From: Proales similis
Taxonomy: Eukaryota; Rotifera; Eurotatoria; Ploima; Proalidae
Assembly: GCA_019059635.1 (NCBI GenBank)
Contig: JAGVRJ010000009.1
Coordinates: 186,001 to 250,000 of the forward strand
Direction: 5' to 3'
DNA: 64,000 bases
Positions 23,003 through 33,028 of the stretch are shown here, in pieces (within the stretch, counting starts at the first letter, position 1; the number at the start of each line of letters is the position of its first letter). A program made the translations under genes and the position numbers. Under the pieces are notes generated by a model. That model did not search any database and was not told where the DNA came from. It saw nothing but the letters and a program-made list of their open reading frames with translations.

Positions 23003-23687
23003 TTGGCCTCGGTATTGCTGCTCTTTCTTTTGCTTTAGTAAATTGTTCTTTCTAAAAAACGACGAGAGGATTGATTCAATCAATCGTCAAGTTAGCATAC
23101 ATTAGAGCTCTAGATGCATGTGTTGTATGTATGTTCGAGAGAGGTCTTTTGAGTCGAACTAAGTTCCCGCTGAGATTAGCATAACAGCCAGTAGGGGACT
23201 CGCTTGGCTTCACACAAGAGGGGCAAGTGGCGTACGCGTAAAATTTCTCTTCCCGCGCGTCTGTTGCCATCAAGAAGAACTGAAACTTGTGCCAATTTCA
23301 ACAGAATTTTCTTTTATTTAAGAAACTGACATTTCCACTTTCTTTTTGGATCGTCCTAAAAACTTGAAGCTCTCAATTGGGATATTCTGAAAAGGAGACG
23401 GCACAGAGTTGGTAGAATGGTCGGCTTGCCCGCTTGAGAAGAGTTTGAATTCGAATTCAAATGTAAGGAAAGTTTCGCCAGAGCGGATTGGCCAAAATCA
23501 AGCTTAATTTGGCAAGCCGTAGTTGGAAGCGTTTTTGCCTCTTTCTAATTCGTATGCGTTCGTACGCCGCGTTATTATTTATGTGCTGGTTGGTTGGAAT
23601 GAAGTATTTCTTCTAAGAATAAAGAACGGTTTCCTGACGGTCGAAAATAAAATTTGGTTCAGATTGTAAGCGCCCAGAGCGAAAACG

Positions 23688-24478
23688 ATGCCATCTGGTG
23701 AACACAGTGAACATCATGTCGGCGCGGGCCCAAACAGATTCATGAGCGGCGTCGTCGGCCTTTTCGCTATTTTTGACGGTCCGGTCACATTCTTCAGAGG
23801 TAAAGTGTACGAGACCAGCCCGTCAGCTCTCAACTAACCTCTGGCCTGAAGAAAATGTTCTGAACAAGACTCGACAAGAGTACCCGTATTATCATAGGCA
23901 ATATAGACGAGTGCCCACCATAGATGAATGTTCATTTAACGATCAGGCCTGCATCTTTGAAGCCAACGAGCAGTTCATGAGAGACAGGTTAGAGCAAAAT
24001 AAATCCTGCGCCCGGTCAATTCAAACAATCACCTTTTTTCTGACAATAATTTCATAAACATTCGCAAATCCTGTTGGTGTTCAAATGTGCAGGAAGGTGG
24101 ACAAGTTCATCACGCAAATATTAGAGGATCGTATGAAACGCTGTTTCATCGAACACGGTCCTTACGAGGGCGCGATTCAATGCAAACAACTTAAGGACGA
24201 TCACGAGACGGCACTCACCAACTACTTTATTAAATGTAGGAGCTTAGTTGGCTTTTGAGACAGTCGACTTGAAATAAAAGGCTGCTTCCTGTTTAGACGG
24301 CGATTTGAGCTCGAAAGCTACGTGCGTGGACGCATTCATGAAACAAAAGCATCGCCTGATTTGGATGAGACGCAATCCGGACAGCAAGATAATGAACATC
24401 GAAGAGCAGCAAAGAGAAACGCGTCAAAAAGAAGAAGAGTATGCGCGCGGAATCATGGACGACGCGCGCAAGAACTAG
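23688..24478 (+). CDS. NDUFB10: NADH dehydrogenase 1 beta subcomplex subunit 10 (PDSW)
   Basis: Accessory subunit of mitochondrial complex I. Exons 23688-23799, 23852-23987, 24093-24235 and 24297-24478 join in frame to about 190 residues. Family landmarks: FDGPVTFFR near the N-terminus, [44 protein letters not shown], and the C-terminal [14 protein letters not shown]. The paired cysteines ([10 protein letters not shown] and later single Cys residues) match the intermembrane-space disulphide pattern of the family. It lies next to SETD3, which is transcribed toward it, leaving 259 bases between the two stops. Confidence 0.88.
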
Positions 24479-24737
24479 CCTCCCATCGTCGTCCGGTCCT
24501 CATTCTTTCTGTTTCTCTTCGTCAATTTTCGAACCAGAATAGATCATGTTTGCAAATTGAAACGCGACCAGAGCTATTCAATAAATCTATTGAAACGCGA
24601 CCCGGTCCTTAGAGGCCAGAAATTGAATAGCAAAATGAAAGCAAAAATACAACAGCAACAGCCCCCATTCAGAGCAGGCGTTTCCTCCTTTTATTTTGAA
24701 TTTTGAAATTGACCAAAACAAAAAAAATGATTCGAGC

Positions 24738-26577
24738 TCAGGCGAGTTTTTCAATCGCACTTTTGAGCATGCGCGCTTCTGATTTGAGCAAGCGTTCAAT
24801 GAATATCAAATTGCGGCTCGTCTCTGCCACATGTGTGAGCTTTGAAATTTGCTTTTCAATCGACATGAGTAAAATTGAGAATCGCATGCGAACAAAACGT
24901 CGCACCGCCTCATCTCTGCCGAGCTCGAGCTTTTCATAAATCTCCTCTACGCCGCCTTTCAAATCTGAAAACGACTTTAGCTCTTCATCTTTTTTTTGTA
25001 GTTTAATCCAATTTTAACAGATCAGATTGTTAACGAGATTGCTGGAGCTCACCATTTTTGCTGACAAAAATCTTGACGAACGCGTAGATTGCTTTCGGCA
25101 TGAGTCTGTCCAATGTGTCGAAAGGGTGAATTTCGAACTGTTCCGACCTGAGCAGAAATTGAATGGTTTAGACATGTCGAGTAATTTCAAAGCACTCACT
25201 GTCCCAGACCGAAGACCGATAGAGTAGAGCATCTCTCTTTGAACAGCTTGTCGTCAACACTCACTCCCAGACGCAGTTTAAATGCCTCATGAGCGTTCTC
25301 TTCAATCACGAACCCGTTATGAACGAGCAAATCGATGTTGGAGCGTCTTTGGGAAAAGAAAACTCGTTCAACGGGGACCAAGTCTTCTCGTGACGGATAG
25401 TTACCGTCCATAGAAGATTGTAAAATGCTCGCCTGGGCGGTAATCTCGATTGGCGAAGCAAAGAGCCGCTCGTTGGACTGGATCGAAATCAGTGCAGAAT
25501 TCGCCTTCTTCATGGTTGCACATGTCCAAAAGTGGAATAAGAGCGAGCTCGGTGGTGCCCTCTTCGGTTAGAATTTGATTCTGACGCGTTGATACGACAC
25601 TCACCGCCCATCTGAGATTAGGAAAATTGAGGAAATTGAAGCAAAAACTATGATCACCCGACAAGAGCCGATTTACTCACATGAAATTCTCGAATGAAAA
25701 TATTGAACGCAAACGGTCATAATCTTTGTTCTGATTAAGAGCTTCAGAGTGCGATAAAGAGAAATTAGAATGACGAGCAGCGACCTACTTTGGACGTGAT
25801 CCGTTGGTAAAGATAAGCGTATTGACGAGACACGTTGCGAATATGAGCCAGAACTTCGCCTTTAAAATTCGAAAATGAGCAGATCGAGGAGACGTATTAG
25901 AAGAAGAAAGGGAAGAAGTGGCGGGAAAAGGAAATTTACGCAAACTCTGCGACGGCTGCAGCATTTTGATCTCATCCATGCTGAAGTAAAGAGGCGTGCT
26001 GAATTCGTTTGGTAATATGTCGAGATATTGCTTGTAAATAGACAGCGTCTCGGCATTTTCATTTTGAGCTGCTTCTGCTTGTAAGAATAGAAGAAATAGG
26101 GCCAGGCAGACATTGGGCATGCCGGACAAGAGCTTGTCCTGGGCAATTAGAGGTCCAAGCGGCGAGCGTTTGGCATCACTGACGCCTATCATCAGAGAGC
26201 GTGGCACTTTGAATGAGAGCTGGCCTTTGCTCAAAGCTCGATTGGTTTTTACTCCAAGGCCACTAGAACCAAAGTCACTTAAACATATATTCTCGGTTCC
26301 TTCGCACCCTTGCTGTTGCAAAAAGTTCAAAAAGTTTCCAATTTGATTCTGGTCTCTGCTTCTAGAAGCGCATTTAGTCACACCTTTTACAATGAAGAGT
26401 TTAAAATTCAAGTTAAATTAGTGAAAAAGGACCCAAGCTACTTTTCTGTTGTGCCTTGAGCTGTCCAATAAGATCCCAAATCTCATAGAATGTGTCGTCT
26501 AGTTTCAACAAATCACTGGGCTCTTTACACGCGTCAAACAGACGCCGGCAAATATCTGCGGCGTTGGCTTGTTCCAT
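24738..26577 (-). CDS. SETD3: Actin-histidine N-methyltransferase, SETD3
   Basis: SET-domain methyltransferase with a Rubisco-LSMT-type C-terminal domain. Starting at 26577 (MEQANAADICRRLF), exons give LLKLDDTFYEIWDLI and GCEGTENICLSDFGSSGLGVKTNRALSKG, which is the SET start. Next come LPNEFSTPLYFSMDEIKMLQPSQ and RWAVSVVSTRQNQI. The SET core is ALIPLLDMCNHEEG, where N and H bind AdoMet, with the tyrosine of EHFTIFYGRSN. The substrate-binding half has NGFVIEENAHEAFKLRLGVS, and the end is a helical stretch with RRFVRMRFSILLMSIEKQI. The IPLLDMCNH and NGF blocks follow SETD3, which methylates His73 of actin. About nine exons with short introns. Confidence 0.85.
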
Positions 26578-27443
26578 TCATAAATCTATGGAATAGTGGA
26601 CGAAAAAGAGAATATCAAAAATCGATTGTGAGCTAAATATGCTTTGATCCGGTCGAGGCAATTTGACACCAATGGGCCGGTAATGAGTCGAGAGCCAGCC
26701 GTCAAAGGTGCGTTGCATAAAAACTAAACCGAGTAGCAAACGCGATAAAACCAAAAAGAGAAAAAGAGAGAGAAGGAAGAAGAAGTGAGTGGGTGATGAA
26801 AAATAGACCAAATAAGACTAATTAATTATGCTTTTTTTTGCCTTCATTTAAAAGCCCGCTGGCCAAGCTCTCGAAATACTGGCCGGTGAACCAAAAGCAA
26901 AAAGAAAATACGGAGAGACGGTGACGGGCACAGGGAGAGTGCAGAGGATGTAATTGATCTTTATTTATTTGCCTTTTGGTTTAAGTGGAGTTTTGAAAAC
27001 GCGTCTTGTTTCTACAAACGAATCCCTAGCTGAGCGCAAAACAAGTGAACTCGCTCTCTGACAAGATTGGCATGCGGCGCTCAGTTGATCAATCAGTCGG
27101 TCGGTCGGCGGGTCGGTCACTGCTCAGCCGGCCGATAAACAGGACAAGCAAATGAGTCAACCAAGAACAAAGGGCTATAGGCCGTGAGAGGGAGACAGAA
27201 AAAGAGAAAGAGCGAGGAGTGGTCGATAGAGCAAATGACTTTGATGCCCGGTCTAGTAATATGTTGGTCAGAAATTTTTAGGGATGCAAGTCAAAACAGA
27301 ATGAGAGAGAAAAAAAGAAACTCGCTTAAAACACAGAATTATTTATTTGTGATTACGAAGAAATGGGGTCACTTTAAAGTTTAAGGTATGCAAGCTTCTA
27401 TGGATTTTAAAATGTTCATGCTAAAATGTTCTCAAACTATTAT
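26578..27443. other. Intergenic region
   Basis: No coding exon is supported between SETD3 and the neuropeptide gene. A short GGTC-type tandem repeat (units of CGGT) lies around 27098-27118. Small open frames here have no recognisable similarity and low-complexity composition. Confidence 0.45.
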
Positions 27444-27889
27444 TCAATTCATAAGACGATAGCGCTTGGCCAACAGTCTGATTAGCTTTTTTCTAATCTC
27501 ATCCGGCTGTTCAGATCGAGCCCAACGATTCATGTAGCGATATCGCTTGTTCATCAATCTGTATCGCTTTTCATACTCGTTCTGTTCATCACCGTCATCA
27601 TTACCATCATTGTAGTCTCGGGTCTGTTGAGGAAAGGCTCGGCCATAGTCTAAGTAGTTTCTGCCTGCCAGTCTATAGCGCTTTTCCATGCCAACCAAGT
27701 CTGTTTCAATCGACTCAGGCTGAAGGCTTCCTTCTTCATTTGGCTCTTCCAACGCCAGGCTCTCCTTTAGAACAAAAAATAAAATTGACTTAAAACTTAA
27801 ACGCAGAATAGTTGCAATCTCACCGCAGTTGCAAGAGACACGTTGATTAAAAAACAGAAAACAGCCAACCGTACGAGAATTGAATTCAT
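27444..27889 (-). CDS. Neuropeptide precursor with repeated YRLMN-type peptides
   Basis: Two exons (27824-27889 and 27444-27764) join in phase 0 to give a 128-residue precursor. Exon 1 is almost exactly the signal peptide (MNSILVRLAVFCFLINVSLA). Exon 2 contains four KR-flanked copies beginning YR: YRLAG-R, YRLMN, YRYMNRW and a final YRLMN at the stop codon. They are separated by acidic spacers (NDGNDDGDE) and by KR or KK dibasic sites. The first copy and the following NYLDYG-R could be amidated through Gly-Arg; the YRLMN copies end in free Asn. The layout of signal peptide, acidic spacers and dibasic-flanked repeats is that of a proneuropeptide. I do not recognise the YRLMN family. A very short intron and secretory exon split are typical of the class. 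Confidence 0.8.
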
Positions 27890-29293
27890 CTGGAATTGAA
27901 TTTTGCTACTGTGGAAATTTTATCTGCAATGGAAGATGAAGAAGGTCGGATTGAGAATGGCTTGAATGATAAGAGTCAAAAGAAAGGTGTTGAGCATGAG
28001 GCAAAGAGATCCTGTTGACAAGTATATTTAAAGGGGAGGCGAACCACTCAATTGAAATAAAATTTGTTTCTTGGCTGATTTTGATGGATTAAATAGTCGC
28101 CGATGGAGGCATACGGATAAGTTGACATGTGCAAAACACCTCGGGCGGTAATTACTGTAATGATGTAAATGCACAGAATATTTGCATATATTTGGCCTCA
28201 ATGGAGTAGAGGCGTGCCAATAAATGACAAAAGCGAATTGGTGTATGCTTTATTTACGTTCTTCTATTTGGACTGAATCCGACAAGGAAGAGAGTGTTAA
28301 TGACTATCGTCGCAAATAGAGTGGGAGAGAGAGAGACAGCCAGCTAAATGGCTTGTTAATAGGCACGCTTGGCGTTTGTTTGGAAATAGAACGGAAGCGC
28401 TTGAATGCGAAACAAAGACACTGCTGCTGTAAAAACATTGCCGACTGATGATCTGGGCTTTGAATTAAAATAAAAATGCTGATTGAGATATCTCGAAGTC
28501 GTTATCTAACTAATCTAATGTTTAGAAACGCTTTGGTGTGAAATGTGTGAGTAAAGCCAGCAACCCGAAAATGTCAGCTCTTTAGCATGTGTCAAAGATT
28601 CCCAGTTGGAAACAAGCAAAATGTAATTTGAACGAACAGAACTTTCCCAAGCTTATGTAAGCCTTGCATGCCAAGTCGCCGTCTTTTATTGAGCGACAGT
28701 TTCGCCCGCACTCGATTGCCCCGAATTGTTCAGTAGAAAAGCCAGAACGCAATTGCGATGACGCCCAACATTCGTGAGTAGGGAGGAAGTTTGCATGCAA
28801 ACTAATTTACCAAACAAGCAGCGAGAAGAGAAGCGATTAGCTCCAAATTTTGAATTTACGTTTCTTGTCATGGAATTTAATAAATTCGGGCAAATAACCG
28901 AAAATTGAGACAAATCCTTAAACGGAAACAATTCGCCAATATGAAGCCGAAACAGTCGACCTTGCAAAAGCCAGTGGTTGATCTCGGAGGAATATATTGT
29001 TGTTATTGACGACAGCCGGTTCGCATGTCACCACCAATAAAAAATAGCCCTGATGAGCGAAAACTCAATTCTTAACTAATGAACGCAGCCGGGGCCTATG
29101 CCGCCTAATTGGCGATCAGGCTAACTAATTGATAAGCCTCGAATGATTATCACTCAACTGAATAAGTACGGCCGGCTGGTTCAGAAGTGCGCCGGCTGGA
29201 ATTGAGCCGAGGTCTTGATAAGTCCAGCTATAAAAAGAACCCCTGATCAGCCTGCAGTCACTCACCTAGCAATTGGCAAAATAAACAGCAGAA
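27890..29293. other. Divergent intergenic region upstream of neuropeptide and homeobox genes
   Basis: This 1.4 kb separates two divergently transcribed genes, both of tissue-restricted type. A TATA box for the homeobox gene is the only element I can place with reason. A GA tract lies at 28323-28336. Small open frames around 28.6-28.9 kb lack any family features. Confidence 0.45.
29229..29237 (+). promoter_or_regulatory. TATA box of the TALE homeobox gene
   Basis: TATAAAAAG lies 65 bases before the start codon of the homeobox gene. The expected transcription start near 29260 would give a 5' UTR of about 35 bases. Confidence 0.6.
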
Positions 29294-30097
29294 ATGTATT
29301 CAAACATCCCAGCGTCTCAATTATCCAGCAGCACTCCATTGACTGCATCGGCAACTGAAGGAAAGAAATTACCAGCCGCCAGACAGCGCATCAAAGAAAA
29401 GAGTCGCCTGTTGCCTCAGAGAGCAATTGAGATCATGACAGACTGGTATGATCGCAATTACTCTAGTCCTTATCCTTCTTACAGGGACTGCGAGCAAATG
29501 GCTGCTGCAGGTCAAATAAGTGTCAACCAAGTGAAGCAATGGTTCGTAAATGTCAGGCGACGAACCCACAACCAGTATCGCAAAAGGCGAGATACCACCC
29601 CTCGTCAGACATGTGCATCGCAGTCATTTCCGCTTGCTGAGCCGAGTCCACAGGCACATGCCGCCTCCGCCGATCTCTTTCCTAATTACACATATCCATC
29701 GTCTAAATTCGCCTTTCAAAATAGCTTGAGTAATATGCAGAATGATTTTTACAATTCCCCTGCTGTTGCAATTTACGCTCCCTATCCGACTGGCTCGCCA
29801 GCCTCTTCATCTAGTTCGTACTCCTCCTATAGTTCGTATTACCAACTTCCTCTTCATTCCACTCCTTATTCTGCGTTGACGTCCTCTTCATCGTCGAGCA
29901 CTTCGTCCACCAGTTATTATTCTTCCACTGAATTTCCATCTGACTATTCGTGTTCGTTCGGGTCGCATGTCACTTCTCCAGCATCGCCCGAATCAGACTA
30001 CACTCCCCGGAGCCTGGCTTTTGCCTCGAACTATGATCCCTACGCGAGTCCCATCACCTATCTCTCACCCAATTACTCAGCTAGTTCAGCTCTTTAG
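29294..30097 (+). CDS. TALE-class homeodomain protein, SPILE-like
   Basis: Intronless transcription-factor gene, 267 residues. The homeodomain lies at about residues 33-98 and contains the TALE three-residue loop extension: RLLPQRAIEIMTDWYDRNYSSPYPS, then helix 3 VKQWFVNVRRRTHNQYRKRR. The VNVRRRT recognition helix differs from the INARRR of TGIF, PKNOX, MEIS and IRX. It resembles the expanded spiralian TALE genes (SPILE) that act in early blastomere quartets. The C-terminal half is rich in Ser, Tyr and Pro with no other domain. SPILE genes are usually short and intronless, and this one has its own TATA box. Assignment to SPILE rather than another divergent TALE needs a tree. Confidence 0.8.
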   Translation: MYSNIPASQLSSSTPLTASATEGKKLPAARQRIKEKSRLLPQRAIEIMTDWYDRNYSSPYPSYRDCEQMAAAGQISVNQVKQWFVNVRRRTHNQYRKRRDTTPRQTCASQSFPLAEPSPQAHAASADLFPNYTYPSSKFAFQNSLSNMQNDFYNSPAVAIYAPYPTGSPASSSSSYSSYSSYYQLPLHSTPYSALTSSSSSSTSSTSYYSSTEFPSDYSCSFGSHVTSPASPESDYTPRSLAFASNYDPYASPITYLSPNYSASSAL

Positions 30098-30259
30098 GTT
30101 ATATTTTATCCCTCACAAGTGGCCCTTTTTCTTTCGATTTTAGTTTTTCTTTATTTATCTTGAATAAATTCGCGCTTATTCAATTAAATTTTAATTCGAT
30201 TTGAGCGGGTTGTGTGGTTCGTTTTTCCGCGTCAAGTAAAGAGGGACTTGCTTCTAAAA

Positions 30260-32549
30260 ATGGGCACCGGGTGTTCTAAGCAAAAGAAAAAGCCCATTGA
30301 AGAGCCTTGTCTCCATCAGGAGCCTTTAATTGATTATCAAATCAACCCAAACACTCAAGAACCATTTTCAGAGCCTCTTCTATCTTGTCCTAGCGGCGGG
30401 GATTGTATTCTTGAAAACGACTTCGAAGACGAAAGCATATTGTCTGTGTTGGAAAAGCAAGATGAGGCGGTAGAATCTAATCGAGCACTGGAAGCTCCTA
30501 TGCCTCGCGAAAAGAAAAACTTCGCCAAAAGGGAAGCTGCCCTCAAACATTTTGGCACTGAGACTATCCAAACAATTCGGGAAAAAGGCGTCCGCTTCAC
30601 AGACAGCTCGTTCCCTCCACACCTCAAGAGCATAGTGACAAACCCTCAATCGGGCTTGGTTCGCGATATGTTCACCACGCTACGGCTTCCCAACACCCAG
30701 AACCTGGCCGATTTACAAAGAGCCGTTTCATGGCATCGTACTCAAGTTCGTTTTTTCTTCTTGCCTTGTATTTGATTTCAAGTTGAGCAATTTGAGCTCA
30801 AGGTAATTGCCTACAGGCGTCAAGCGAATCAGCAGCCCAGAGAGGAGTTCGTTTTAGACAAAACTGGACGCCCGTGTGCAACGTCCACCTCGATCGAGGC
30901 CTATGTCAAGTCATTCTCGGTCGAAGACATATTCCAGGGCTCGTTGGGCGATTGTTTTCTGCTGGCCGCATTGCTCGGTGTGACCAGAAACAAGCAGCTG
31001 CTTCCATTTCTGATTCCTACGGATAACACGTTGCGAAAGAATATGAAACTTGGCGCCTATCACTTTCGTTTATGGAAGCTGGGCGCTTGGTTCGACGTAG
31101 TTGTCGACGACTATTTGCCGGTAGACAGGAGCTTTTTCATCTGCTTTGCCAAGAACTTGACATACATGAACGAGTTTTGGATTTGCTTACTTGAAAAAGC
31201 CATAGCCAAGTAAGCATTAATCGTTTTAAGTTTTCCTCAATTTTGAGCCGATTTAGATCAAAACGAACGCAAGATTTGTGGGCAATTACGATAAGCTGTG
31301 CGGTGGCTACATGGAAAACGCAGCTCTCTTGCTCTCAGGCGGGCTCCAAGACCACTACAAGACCGAGATTTGCCAGTACCTTACCAACAAACAGCCCATT
31401 CGCTCTGTGTATGCCCAGAGCACTTTCAGCATTCTCCAGCGGCAGTACGGTCAAATTTCCCGCGTCTATCCCAACATAGACGAGCTGTTCGTTATCCTGA
31501 TGGGCGCCGTCAGGCAAAAGAATTTGGTCGGCGTTTGTTCAAACGATGTAAGCTGATCGAACGAAAGACTCAGAATTCTCTAGACAGCTATGTAAGCTTG
31601 ATCGAATAGAAAAGTATTTGCCAATCTTTCGGCATAATTGCTGTGCATCAGTATGCAGTGACCAAAGCGTTTGTGGCCAAAGACGGACAGAAAGTGATGA
31701 TGGTGCAGAACCCACACAACGCCCCCGACGAGCTCAAACGGTCTGCTTGGCTTTTGGACTCAACTAATCGACTGTGCTTGAATCAATTCAATTAGGCGCC
31801 CGACATATACTCAGTTTGAGCAGCGATTGAAATCAATGGGACATCGAGCGACTTTTCGCGGAGAGTTCTAGTAAGTCGGCCTTTTCTTTTCGGCAGGTTC
31901 AACTCGGGAGGCGTGATTTTGATTTATTCGGTCGAGAAGCATGACCTATAGAGACTTTGTCAACTGCTTTGACACGATATCAGTGTGCAATCTGTTGCCA
32001 AGCAGAACATGTTGTTCGTCTCAAAAGACCAATAGCTCGTTAAACACAAGCAAGCTAAAGATGAAAACGGTTTGATTAGTCTAAGCATTTGCCCAAGACT
32101 TGATGCTTGACTGACTGGCTGACTGATTGAAGACCATATTCACACGATGGAAGACCGTTTCGTTCAATGGCACTATCAGTGGTCAGTCGCGATTCGGAGT
32201 GGAGGTTCAAATAAAGGCGAGCAGCGTCTACCTACTGCTCGCTCATGTCCAACCTTATACACAAGCGCAGCAAACAACGCTAATGAGTCTCGACATATTC
32301 GTCAAGTCTTCGGCAGTTGAGTTTTTTCATTTTGTTTCCTCTTATTTCGTTCCTTTACCAATCCGAGTCGGTTTGCAGGGCTTGAAGATGCACGTCAGCT
32401 ATACATCATCATCCTATTTTCATCAGCAAATGTTCCCGGTTCAACTGCCGCACGGCAACTACGTTTGCTATTTCAAAGCAACTCACCAGGCGCCTTCCAC
32501 TCTGAACGGGTGCATTCGAGTGATGGTCGCCGCCGACCAGTATGTATAA
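30260..32549 (+). CDS. Calpain-type cysteine protease with predicted N-myristoylation
   Basis: Start at 30260 gives MGTGCSKQKKK, a good N-myristoylation plus palmitoylation signal. After an acidic N-terminal extension the protease core follows. The nucleophile is Cys in IFQGSLGDCFLLAALLG. The His is in AVHQYAVTKAF, with exon start 31610. The Asn is in VQNPHN, where most calpains have NPWG. Further calpain marks are LEKAIAKFVGNYDKLCGG at the junction to 31274 and FYMTYRDFVNCFDTISVCNLLP. A C2L/beta-sandwich domain follows (TRWKTVSFNGTISGQSRFGVEVQI) and ends at 32549. There is no penta-EF-hand, so it is an atypical, non-classical calpain. First exons: 30260-30745, 30803-31209, 31274-31547. The triad looks complete, so it is probably active. 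Confidence 0.82.
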
Positions 32550-33028
32550 GTTTGTTCTTTTGAATTCCACAAAAATAATTAACTTCGAAAATCCACCAAC
32601 AAAATAACAACAAACAAGGCGTCAATCGGTAAGATGCAGAAAAAGTGGATAAGATTCAATAATTCTAACAAACTCATGATTTCAGATTGCTGTTAATCGT
32701 CTGGGCTAATTGTCGAGCTGCGCATCCGGGAACATTGTTTGTGACGTTTCTATAACCAGGAATAAAGGCGAAAGGCAAATGTGGAATTTTTGAACCAACT
32801 ACCAACAAATGTGAAAGTACTAATGAGCTAGACGGGCCGGCATAGAGAGTGCACGATGGCTTGATTTAAATTATGTGTTATTATGTCTTGCTGCGCTGGT
32901 CTTGAATGCAGACAGTCAAATGTGTTCGCTGTTAACCTATCAGTTATGTGCTGAGCATTATTCAAGTGCAAATAAATAATCAGCTGTGAACTCCATTGTG
33001 CTTAAGTGTTGAGGGCTTCAATTTAGGA
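32550..33028. other. Intergenic region between calpain and TSC2
   Basis: Gene-free spacer of 479 bases holding the calpain 3' UTR and, presumably, the TSC2 promoter. I see no coding exon, repeat or clear TATA box here. Confidence 0.4.

Noticed and set aside
23076-23273. 65-residue minus frame (MMATDAREEKF)
   Set aside because: No family pattern, no flanking exons; treated as chance in the intergenic region.
27098-27118. CGGT short repeat as a possible regulatory element
   Set aside because: Too short and isolated to support any function.
28582-28967. Overlapping minus frames upstream of the homeobox gene
   Set aside because: No similarity or domain pattern; two overlapping frames in the same interval suggest chance.
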